Shown piece after piece: positions 46,095 through 53,508 of a DNA stretch of 64,000 nucleotides. The notes below the pieces were generated by a model. It was given only the letters and a program-made list of their open reading frames with translations. It was not told the origin of the DNA and searched no databases. Numbering within the stretch: the first letter of the stretch is position 1; each line of letters starts with the position of its first letter. The DNA is from Streptomyces sp. WM4235 (lineage in GTDB: Bacteria > Actinomycetota > Actinomycetes > Streptomycetales > Streptomycetaceae): the NCBI RefSeq assembly GCF_001279725.1, contig NZ_LGDE01000112.1, positions 62,001-126,000 of the forward strand, given 5' to 3'. A program made the translations under genes and the position numbers.

Positions 46095-47339
46095 TCAGAC
46101 GGCGCCGCGGCTCTCGGTCACCGGGTCGGGCGCCCGGCCCGCGGTCACCGGCGGCACGGGCAGCCGTACGACGCGCGACCAGCCGGCGGCCGCCTTGGCG
46201 GCCGAGCCGACGGCCAGCCCCCACGCGGCGCCGGCGACGCCCCACGCCGCGTACCCGCCCAGCAGCAGCCCCACCGACAGCAGCGAGAACACCACCTGGA
46301 GCGAGAGCGTCGCCTTCGGGTTCAGCACCCGAAGGGTCAGCAGGGCGCAGGTGCCCAGCCCCATCACCGCGTACTGGGCGCCCGTCGCCGGCAGCAGCGC
46401 GGCGGCCGCCGTCCAGGTGTCGCCCAGCAGTTGGCGGCCCACGGAATCGGGCAGCGCGTACAACACCGCCCCCCAGCCGGCGCCGAGGACGGCCAGCGCG
46501 CCGCCCATCAGCAGCGTCAGCCGGACCACACCCCGCTTGCCGGAGGCCCGGCCCACCACGGGCGGCCCGAAGGCGTTCGCGGAGTTGAACAGCACGTTGA
46601 GCGGCCCGAACAGGGTCGTCGCGCCGCGCAGCGCCCCCACGGCCAGGGGCGTCGCGAAGACGCCGAGGCCCAGGACGGCGAGCTGACTGGACCCGTTGCC
46701 CACCGCGAACTCGACGACGAACCGCTGCCCCAGGTGACCGCGGCGCAGGTACGGACGCGGATCCGTCGCCGCGCCCCGCACGGCCGGCCGCAGCAGGAGC
46801 AGCCCCAGGGCCAGGGCGGGCAGCGCGGAGACCCCCCACACCAGGACGAGCCGTCCCGCCGACGCCCCTTCGGGCTGGAGCAGCAGGGCGGGCACCACGC
46901 ACACCAGGCGCAGCGCGTCGGCGGCCAGGGCCCGCTCGGGCGCGCGCAGCGCGGAGAAGCAGTACCGCAGTCCGTCCTGTACGAGCACCGGCGGCAGGAC
47001 CAGACCGAGCGCGAGGACGGCCCACCCGGTGGCCCCGGGCAGCAGCAGGCCCACGAGGACGAGCACGACGCCGACGGCGGTCGCGGCCGCCGCGGTGAAG
47101 GCGACGGCCGAGCGGCACACCGTCGGGAGCCGCGCGCCCTTCTCCAGCACCACGGTCTGGCCGACGTAGGCCATGTTCAGCCCGAGGAGCACGGTGAACG
47201 TCACGTACACCATCGAGAAGTCGGCGAACCCGGCTGCCGAGGACAGCCGGGCGGCCAACACCAGCACCAGGATGTTGGTGGCGCTGGAGGCCGCCTGGTC
47301 CAGGACCGAGGCGACCGCTGCGAGTCCCCGCCGACTCAC
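46095..47339 (-). CDS. Polysaccharide repeat-unit flippase, Wzx-like
   Basis: The integral membrane protein has 414 residues and about 12 hydrophobic helices. The N-terminal segment LDQAASSATNILVLVLAARL is typical of MATE/Wzx-type polysaccharide transporters (TNFLLSILLAR-like). It would move undecaprenyl-linked repeat units across the membrane. GTG 47339 overlaps the stop of the chain-length gene by 4 bases. It is the last gene of the three-gene minus-strand operon (glycosyltransferase, chain-length protein, flippase). Confidence 0.86.
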   Translation of the reverse strand: MSRRGLAAVASVLDQAASSATNILVLVLAARLSSAAGFADFSMVYVTFTVLLGLNMAYVGQTVVLEKGARLPTVCRSAVAFTAAAATAVGVVLVLVGLLLPGATGWAVLALGLVLPPVLVQDGLRYCFSALRAPERALAADALRLVCVVPALLLQPEGASAGRLVLVWGVSALPALALGLLLLRPAVRGAATDPRPYLRRGHLGQRFVVEFAVGNGSSQLAVLGLGVFATPLAVGALRGATTLFGPLNVLFNSANAFGPPVVGRASGKRGVVRLTLLMGGALAVLGAGWGAVLYALPDSVGRQLLGDTWTAAAALLPATGAQYAVMGLGTCALLTLRVLNPKATLSLQVVFSLLSVGLLLGGYAAWGVAGAAWGLAVGSAAKAAAGWSRVVRLPVPPVTAGRAPDPVTESRGAV

Positions 47340-49081
47340 CGCCGGCCCATGCGGACCGTTCGCAGCGCCACGGTGTCGGTGCCGTCACCGGGGATGTGCT
47401 GCTCCGGCTCGGCCACCTCGTAGGGGATCGGCTGCGGCGCGGACGGACCGGCCGGCCCGCGGGCCGGCCGGTCCTGCGAGGCAGTTTCCCCCTTGCCCTT
47501 GCCGCGTCCGCGCTTCTCGGTGGGCAGCGGGGTGTGCAGCACCGCGCCGAGCACCGTGCCGCCCGCGCCGCTGATCAGTTCGCGGATGCGGGAGAGGTCG
47601 GTGCGCCGCACGGCACGCGGGTCACAGACGACCAGCACCCCGTCGACGCGGTCGACGAGCGCGAGGGCGTCGGCGTACGAGAGCACGGGCGGCGCGAGCA
47701 CCACGACCGTGGAGTTGGGGGAGTCGGCCTCGGAGATCAGCCGGGTCGAGCGCGGGGACGTCAGGGCGCGGGCGACGTTGCGGACCCGCTCGCCCGGGAT
47801 CAGGTCGAAGGCACCGGACTCACCGGCGTCCACGACGAGCTGACGTCCGTCGGGCCAGTCGGAGTCGCCGCTCTGCCCGGCGGCGGGACCGCCCGGCATC
47901 TGGCTCCAGCGCGGCCGGCCTCCCGCGTCGGTCGGCAGCTGGCTCGCCAGCACCGGGGTGCGCAGGTCCGCCTCGATGAGCAGGACGTCCTTGCCGGTCT
48001 CGGCGAAGGAGGCGGCCAGGTTCACGGCCACCGCCGCGGCGGTCTCGCTGGAGCCGCGCGGGGCGACGACCAACAGGCGGCGCCGGTCGGCGAACCGGGC
48101 GTCGTACGCGAGCCGGAACGCCACCGAGCGGAACTCCTCGGCGAGCCGCGGATCCTCCTCGCCGGCCGCGAGCAGCGGACCGCCGCCGGTCTTGTCCCGC
48201 GGCAGGGAGCCCAGTACGGGGGCGCGCAGGGCCCGGGCGACATCGCCCTCGGAGCGCGGAGCCGGGTCGAAGACGAGCCGGACCCAGGCGGCGAGCAGGC
48301 CGAGCGCGAGGCCCACGGCCGCGCCGATCGCCAGCGACATCGGGATGCCGGGGCCGTCGGGCTCGGACGGCGGGGTCGCGGGGCTGGTGACGCGCCCCGG
48401 GGTCATGTCGAGGGCTTCGAGCTTGGTGATGCTGTTGTTGTAGCGGCCGACCTCGCTCTGGAGGTCGGTCTTGCTGGAGGTGGCCGCGTCCCGGGTGGCG
48501 CCCGCCGGCATCCGGGAGATGTCCTTGGACAGCTCGTCCAACTGCTTGGCGACCGGGTCGCGCTGGTCCTGGTAGCCCTTGACCATCTTGTCGCGGGTGA
48601 CGTCGAGGGCCTCCTGCCGCTTGAGCAGGTAGGCGCCGGTCATCGCGTTGGCGCGCTTGGCGGCCTCCTGGGGGGAGGACGAGGTGTAGGTGAAGCGCAG
48701 GACCATCGTCTGCGGCGGGTTGGTGACCTGGAGACCCGAGCGCAGACCGGCGAGGCCGGACGCGGTGACGCCGAGCTTCTTCGCGGCCTCGTTGGCGATG
48801 GAGCTGGAGAGCGCGACCTGGCGCTCGGAGCCGATGTTGATCGCCTTGTCGGGCGCGAGGCTCGGGTTGAACGGGTCGTCGGTGGGCGCGCGCAGCACGA
48901 CGTCGGCGGTGGCGACGTACGTGTCGGCCGTGGATATGCCGAGGTAGACACCACCCAGCAGGCCGACGCCGACGCCCGCCAGGAGAAGTCGGCGGTAGCG
49001 CAGGAGCTGCTTGAACTGGTCCCGGAGGAGGTCGGGTTCGTCCTCTGCCGGAGCCGCTGCCGGGCGGTTCGTCTCGATCAC
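47336..49081 (-). CDS. Wzz/Wzc-type chain-length protein with degenerate kinase domain
   Basis: The protein has 581 residues. The Wzz part (about 1-270) has a first helix (LLLAGVGVGLLGGVYLG), an extracytoplasmic coiled region with many helices, and a second helix (MSLAIGAAVGLALGLLAAW). The cytoplasmic half (about 290-520) has the bacterial tyrosine-kinase fold, but its nucleotide motifs are changed. Walker A reads APRGSSETAAAV with no GK(S/T). Walker A' is LLIEADLR, with Glu for the first Asp. The Walker B region VVVLAPP has no Asp. The C-terminal tail has a single Tyr instead of a Tyr cluster. It probably sets chain length without kinase activity. Its GTG start and its stop both overlap neighbours by 4 bases. 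Confidence 0.88.
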   Translation of the reverse strand: MIETNRPAAAPAEDEPDLLRDQFKQLLRYRRLLLAGVGVGLLGGVYLGISTADTYVATADVVLRAPTDDPFNPSLAPDKAINIGSERQVALSSSIANEAAKKLGVTASGLAGLRSGLQVTNPPQTMVLRFTYTSSSPQEAAKRANAMTGAYLLKRQEALDVTRDKMVKGYQDQRDPVAKQLDELSKDISRMPAGATRDAATSSKTDLQSEVGRYNNSITKLEALDMTPGRVTSPATPPSEPDGPGIPMSLAIGAAVGLALGLLAAWVRLVFDPAPRSEGDVARALRAPVLGSLPRDKTGGGPLLAAGEEDPRLAEEFRSVAFRLAYDARFADRRRLLVVAPRGSSETAAAVAVNLAASFAETGKDVLLIEADLRTPVLASQLPTDAGGRPRWSQMPGGPAAGQSGDSDWPDGRQLVVDAGESGAFDLIPGERVRNVARALTSPRSTRLISEADSPNSTVVVLAPPVLSYADALALVDRVDGVLVVCDPRAVRRTDLSRIRELISGAGGTVLGAVLHTPLPTEKRGRGKGKGETASQDRPARGPAGPSAPQPIPYEVAEPEQHIPGDGTDTVALRTVRMGRR

Positions 49082-50313
49082 GGCCGGGGACCCCCAAGTG
49101 CTTCGTCTATCAGTGCGTCGATGCGGGCGAGACCCGCTTCCCTGCTCAGGTGGGCCGCCACGTGGGCGGGCCCGGCGGCCCCCAGCGCGTTCGCGCCTTC
49201 GGGATCCTCGGCCAGGGCCCGGACGGCCTTCAACAGGGCGTCGGGGTCCTCCGGCGGTACGAGCACCCCCGCGCCCGAACGTTCCACTTCCTGGGCCGTT
49301 CCGCCCTGTGCCGCGACGGACGCGAGGACGGGCCGGCCCGCCTGGAAGTACGAGGTGAGCTTGGACGGCACGCTCATGTCCATCACCGCCGCGTGCTGCG
49401 TGACCGCGAGCACGTCCGCCGCCGCGAGGATATCCGGGAACTCGCCGTCAGCGGCAGGGGGGATGATGTCAAGGTTCGGCACATCGGCGGCGAGGTCGGC
49501 GAGAGTGGAGCGCTGGCTTCCGTCACCCATGAGGACAAAGCGGACGTTCGGATCCAGTCGCGCGGCACCGACGAGCACTTCCAGACCCTGCTTGAGGCCC
49601 ATGTTCCCGGAGTGCAGGACCACCGTCTGACCAGGGGCCCAGCCCAGATGCCGGCGGGTCTCGCCGCGCGGCTTCGTGGGGACCGACACGTGGGACCAGT
49701 TGGGCACCAGGCGGATCCTCTTCGGGTCCACGCCCATCCCGACGACCCGGTCCACGAACGTCTCGTGAATCACACCGACCAGGGTGGCGCGCTTGAGGGC
49801 GTACGCCTCGGCGCGACCGGCGACGGCGGCCGCCTTGTCGCCGCCGCTGATCCCGCTCTGCGCGGCGGCGGCGCCCATCAGGTCCTGGACCACCGGGACG
49901 TAGGGGACCTTCCACTTGGCCGCGAGTCGCGCCGCGAGGACCCCGCCGGCCAGGCTGGGCATCTGGGCCATGACCGCGTCCGGCTTCTTCATCCGCGGCG
50001 GGGCCGCGGCCCCGTGCAGCAGAATCGATCCTTCGAAGAGGGCCCGCTTCACGGCGGTCTGGCGCTGCGGAACGGTGTGCGCGCGCCGGTGCACGGTCAC
50101 CCCGGCGCGCTGCTCCGTGCGCCGTAGCGCCCCCTTGTACTCCGGCTCGAGAGACCAGGCCGGGTAGTGCGGCATGCCCGCCAGTACATGGGTCTCGTGG
50201 CCGAGATCCGCCCAGTGCTCGGCGATCTGGGTGGCGTACGGCCCGATCCCCGCGTGCTCAGGAGCGTAATTGGTGGAAACCAGCAGCAGGCGCCGGTGAC
50301 CGGATCTGGACAC
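49078..50313 (-). CDS. Glycosyltransferase family 4 (WbuB-like)
   Basis: The protein has 411 residues from GTG 50313, where GGAGAAGGGG precedes the start; a GTG at 50346 in frame is an alternative. The N-terminal domain has LLLVSTNYAPEHAGIGPYATQIAEHW, the classic start of WbuB-like GT4 enzymes. The donor domain has VVLHSGNMGLKQGLE and SVPSKLTSYFQAGRPVLASV, where the GT4 glutamate pair region sits. It probably adds a sugar to the repeat unit; donor unknown. First gene of the minus-strand operon with the chain-length protein and flippase, coupled by a 4-base overlap. Confidence 0.9.
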   Translation of the reverse strand: MSRSGHRRLLLVSTNYAPEHAGIGPYATQIAEHWADLGHETHVLAGMPHYPAWSLEPEYKGALRRTEQRAGVTVHRRAHTVPQRQTAVKRALFEGSILLHGAAAPPRMKKPDAVMAQMPSLAGGVLAARLAAKWKVPYVPVVQDLMGAAAAQSGISGGDKAAAVAGRAEAYALKRATLVGVIHETFVDRVVGMGVDPKRIRLVPNWSHVSVPTKPRGETRRHLGWAPGQTVVLHSGNMGLKQGLEVLVGAARLDPNVRFVLMGDGSQRSTLADLAADVPNLDIIPPAADGEFPDILAAADVLAVTQHAAVMDMSVPSKLTSYFQAGRPVLASVAAQGGTAQEVERSGAGVLVPPEDPDALLKAVRALAEDPEGANALGAAGPAHVAAHLSREAGLARIDALIDEALGGPRP

Positions 50314-50440
50314 TGAAGGTCCCCTTCTCCCCTGGATGATGCGCACGTCACCCTATTCGTTCACCGACGTGACGCGGTACGTGCACGCTATTGTCTGCTA
50401 ATCCGCCACACCGGGGGGTGTGGCTCATGGGGGGTAACCG

Positions 50441-50965
50441 ATGACGGAGCAGGACATGTCAGACCTTGGTGCGTCCGCGCGCAGGCCGTATCGAGTGGGC
50501 TACGCGCCGGGTGCGTACGATCTGTTCCATATCGGACATCTCAATATCCTTCGCCACGCCCGGAGTCAGTGCGACTACCTGGTGGCCGGCGTGGTGTCGG
50601 ACGAGATGGCCGAACTCGCCAAGGGCCGCCGCCCGATGATCCCGCTGGTGGAGCGGCTGGAGATCGTCCGCAGCGTCAAGTACGTCGACGCCGCCTTCGT
50701 CGAGACGGTCCCGGACAAGGTGGAGACCTGGAAGCAGGTCCGCTTCGACGTCATCTTCAAGGGCGACGACTGGCGCGGCACCCCCAAGGGCGACCGTCTG
50801 GAGAAGGACTTCGCCGAGCACGGCGTCGACGTCGTCTACTTCCCCTACACGGTCCACACCTCCAGCACCCAGCTCCGTCGGGCCCTGGACGCCCTGTCGC
50901 AGCCGCTCGTCCCGCCCCAGGTCGCCCACCTCGCCGGCGAGGGCCTCAGCGCGGAACGGCGCTGA
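50441..50965 (+). CDS. Cytidylyltransferase-like protein (TagD type)
   Basis: The protein has 174 residues of the nucleotidyltransferase alpha/beta phosphodiesterase fold: GYAPGAYDLFHIGHLNIL contains the HxGH motif (HIGH) that binds CTP, and VHTSSTQLRR corresponds to the RTxGISTT region. Relatives make CDP-glycerol, CDP-ethanolamine or similar. A CDP-alcohol phosphotransferase gene is convergent and overlaps it by 20 bases, so the pair could make a CDP-activated alcohol and transfer it to a lipid or polymer. ATG 50441 follows GGGGGTAA. Substrate unknown. Confidence 0.85.
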   Translation: MTEQDMSDLGASARRPYRVGYAPGAYDLFHIGHLNILRHARSQCDYLVAGVVSDEMAELAKGRRPMIPLVERLEIVRSVKYVDAAFVETVPDKVETWKQVRFDVIFKGDDWRGTPKGDRLEKDFAEHGVDVVYFPYTVHTSSTQLRRALDALSQPLVPPQVAHLAGEGLSAERR

Positions 50966-51668
50966 GCTCCCGGTACCACTTGGCGAGGAACGCCAGCAGG
51001 AACAGCACGGCGACCGCGCCCAGTCCCGCGTACGCCCAGCGGAACAGCTCCCCGCCGCCGAGCAGCAGGAACACCAGACAGAACACCCCGTAGTCCACGG
51101 GCAGCAGTGCGACCGCGCGCACGGTCGACGGCGCGGCGGCGGCGCTTCCCGGCGCCGGCCTGGGCTTGAGCTTCTCGGTGAGCAGCCCGCCGAAGAAGGT
51201 GACGATCGCGGCGAACTGGAAGCCGAGCGGCACCAGCAACCAGCCGTCCCCGCCCGTCCCGTACGCGTCGGGGAAGCGGTAGAAGGCGATCAGCACGCAG
51301 GTGTGCAGGGCCGTCAGCTTGGCGCAGTCCACGACGTGGTCCAGCCATTCGCCCGAGGCGCTGCCGCCCCCGCGCAGCCGCGCGAGCTGGCCGTCGGCGG
51401 AGTCGAAGGCGAAGCCGACCGCGAGCGCGGCCCACACGACGATCCCGAGCCCCCACGAGGGCGCGGCCAGCGCGACGGCCGCGACCGCGGCGAAGCTGAA
51501 GGCCGCGCTGATCAGCGTGACCTGGTTCGGGGTGAGACCGAGGGCGTGCGACCCGGCGGCCAGGTACCGCCCGGCGGGACGGTTGACGTACCGGGAGTAG
51601 AGCGACACGCCCTTCGCCGACTTCTGCGCCCCGCGCAGCTCCCGCAACGCGGTCCCGAATCTCGCCAT
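50946..51668 (-). CDS. CDP-alcohol phosphatidyltransferase family protein
   Basis: The 240-residue membrane enzyme has about six helices and the family motif DG-x2-AR-x8-G-x3-D-x3-D, seen exactly as DGQLARL...GEWLDHVVD near residues 90-112. It transfers a phospho-alcohol from or to CDP-linked substrates, as in phospholipid or teichoic-type polymer synthesis. The GVSLYSRYVNRP segment before helix 1 and LTPNQVTLIS are typical of the family. ATG 51668 is used. Its 3' end overlaps the convergent cytidylyltransferase gene by 20 bases, a tail-to-tail overlap. It marks the right end of the polysaccharide locus. Confidence 0.9.
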   Translation of the reverse strand: MARFGTALRELRGAQKSAKGVSLYSRYVNRPAGRYLAAGSHALGLTPNQVTLISAAFSFAAVAAVALAAPSWGLGIVVWAALAVGFAFDSADGQLARLRGGGSASGEWLDHVVDCAKLTALHTCVLIAFYRFPDAYGTGGDGWLLVPLGFQFAAIVTFFGGLLTEKLKPRPAPGSAAAAPSTVRAVALLPVDYGVFCLVFLLLGGGELFRWAYAGLGAVAVLFLLAFLAKWYRELSAVPR

Positions 51669-51710
51669 CCGGCCAAGCCCCTTTGAACGTGTGTACGTAT
51701 GAAGGGCACA

Positions 51711-52910
51711 TCATCGCAGGACCGGTGCGGCCTTCCGCCCGGGATGTGCCCGGACGTCCTGAAGCAGCAGTACGGACAGGTTCGCGGCGGCGGTGAGCAC
51801 CGCCGCCACCAGCAGCGGGACCGTCGTCCCCGCGACCGCCGCGAGCGGCGCCGCCGTCGCGAGGCCCAACGGCCGGGCGGCGAACGAGATCAGGGTGTCG
51901 AAGGAACCGACCCGCCCCAGGGTCTCCGGCGGGACACGGCGCTGGATCTCCGTCTCCCACAGGGGGCTCAGCAGCCCCACGCCGAACATGGCGACGAAGA
52001 GGGCCGCGGCCGTGACCGCGAGCGGCGACCGCAGGGCGAAGGCCGTCAGCGGCAGGGCCTGGAGCGAGGACGCGACCGCCACCCAGACCAGCGGCCGTCC
52101 CACGCGCAGCCGACCGGCGAGCCAGACCCCGACGAGCATCCCGGCCGTGCCCAGTTGCGCGACGACCACCCAGGCGCCCTCGCCCCCCAGGCTCCGCACG
52201 GCGATCAGCGGACCCAGGGTGAGCAGCAGGCCGGCCGCGAGGTGCCAGACGCCGTGGGCCACGACATTGGCCAGAAACCACGGGTGCCGCCGGGTCTCCG
52301 CCCAGCCGGCCCGCAGTTCCGTGAGGAAGCGGGCGCGTGCCTCGCTCCGGTCGGGCGCCGGGGTGCGCAGCCCGCCCAGGGTGAGCGCGGAGCAGACGAA
52401 CAGGGCGCTGGTGAGCAGGGAGGACCAGCCCGCGCCGACGAGCAGCACCATCGCGCCGGCGGCGGCGGGTCCGGCCATCAGGGCGAGGGCGTTGGCCACC
52501 CCCAGCCGGGCGTTGACCCGCAGTCGGCCCTCCTCGGGGACGACGCCCGCCACCAGCGTCCGGGCGGAGGGGTTGCCGAAGGCCACGGCGACCCCGGTCA
52601 CGGCGGCCAGCGCCGCGAGCTCGGGGATCCGTACGGGGCCGGACAGCAGCAGCGCGCCGGTGCCCAGTTGCGCGGCGGCGCGCGCGAGGTCGGAGACGAG
52701 CACCACCCGTCGGGCGGGGTGGCGGTCGGCCACCACGCCCGCGAGGGGCAGGAGGAGCAGCATCGGGAGCAGCTCGGCGGCGAGCACCAGGCCGAGGTCG
52801 CCGGCCGAACCGGTGCGCACCACCGCGAGGGTGAGGGTGGTGGGGATCAGGGCCGTGGCGAAGGCGGCGAAGGCGCGCCCGGTGAGCAGTCGCCAGATCG
52901 TCGGGGTCAT
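51711..52910 (-). CDS. MFS transporter
   Basis: The 399-residue protein has 12 predicted helices and the motif-A-like loop ADRHPARRVVLVSDLARA after helix 2. The first helix begins IWRLLTGRAFAAFATAL. This is the enterobactin-exporter/MdtH-like size class. It is divergent from a MarR gene across a 72-base gap holding a 31-bp perfect inverted repeat, so it is almost certainly repressed by that MarR protein. Substrate unknown; drug or metabolite export is likely. Confidence 0.9.
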   Translation of the reverse strand: MTPTIWRLLTGRAFAAFATALIPTTLTLAVVRTGSAGDLGLVLAAELLPMLLLLPLAGVVADRHPARRVVLVSDLARAAAQLGTGALLLSGPVRIPELAALAAVTGVAVAFGNPSARTLVAGVVPEEGRLRVNARLGVANALALMAGPAAAGAMVLLVGAGWSSLLTSALFVCSALTLGGLRTPAPDRSEARARFLTELRAGWAETRRHPWFLANVVAHGVWHLAAGLLLTLGPLIAVRSLGGEGAWVVVAQLGTAGMLVGVWLAGRLRVGRPLVWVAVASSLQALPLTAFALRSPLAVTAAALFVAMFGVGLLSPLWETEIQRRVPPETLGRVGSFDTLISFAARPLGLATAAPLAAVAGTTVPLLVAAVLTAAANLSVLLLQDVRAHPGRKAAPVLR

Positions 52911-52923
52911 GACACCGGACACT

Positions 52924-52954
52924 ATTTCGCCAGCGAATGATTCGTCAACGAAAT
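52924..52954. promoter_or_regulatory. 31-bp inverted repeat, probable MarR operator
   Basis: The structure is symmetric about base 52939: ATTTCG (52924-52929) with CGAAAT (52949-52954), and CGAAT (52934-52938) with ATTCG (52940-52944). The 4-base spacers are not complementary. It lies between the divergent MFS start (52910) and MarR start (52983) and would control both. Confidence 0.8.
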
Positions 52955-52982
52955 GCTTTGGGCGGGTGCGATACTGCCGCCC

Positions 52983-53477
52983 ATGGACACCGAGGACTCC
53001 GTCGACCGGCACATCGCCCGCTGGAGCGGCAAGGTTCCCTTCGACGTGCCCACCGAGGAGGTCATCACCCGCATCCAGCTCCTCGCCAAACACGTGAAGT
53101 ACGGCAAGGAACGGGCGATGGCCGAGACCGGTCTGCAGGAGTTCGAGTTCGAGACCCTCCACCGGCTCGCCTCCCGGGGCGCCCCCTGGCGGGCCCCCTC
53201 CTCCGAGCTGGCCGCCGAGATGCTGCTCTCCCCGGCCGGGATGACCGGCCGCCTGGACACCCTGGAGAAGGCCGGTCTCATCCGGCGGATCCGCGCCGCC
53301 GGGGACCGTCGCCGTGTCGACGTCGAGCTCACCGACGAGGGACACCGCCGCTGGACCGACGCCATGCGCTGGCGCGGCATCGCCGAGGCGCGGTTGATCG
53401 GACCGCTCGACGACGCCGAACGGGCCGCGCTCGCCGCCCTCCTCAAGCGGATGCTCCTCCACGCCGAAACGGGCTGA
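52983..53477 (+). CDS. MarR-family transcriptional regulator
   Basis: The protein has 164 residues of MarR type: long N-terminal helices, then FETLHRLASRG, SSELAAEMLLSPAGMTGRLDTLEKAGLIRR (recognition helix) and a wing with GDRRRVDVELTDEG. ATG 52983 gives a normal-length protein. The operator at 52924-52954 lies 28 bases upstream and is shared with the divergent exporter, so autorepression and ligand-induced export are likely. The ligand is unknown. It converges with glgX. Confidence 0.92.
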   Translation: MDTEDSVDRHIARWSGKVPFDVPTEEVITRIQLLAKHVKYGKERAMAETGLQEFEFETLHRLASRGAPWRAPSSELAAEMLLSPAGMTGRLDTLEKAGLIRRIRAAGDRRRVDVELTDEGHRRWTDAMRWRGIAEARLIGPLDDAERAALAALLKRMLLHAETG

Positions 53478-53508
53478 CCCGCCCCCCGCCCCCGGGACAC
53501 CGCCGCCC

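Noticed and set aside
34776..51668. Mobile element carrying the polysaccharide locus
   Set aside because: No integrase, transposase, tRNA attachment site or flanking direct repeats were seen; insertion is only suggested by gene order.
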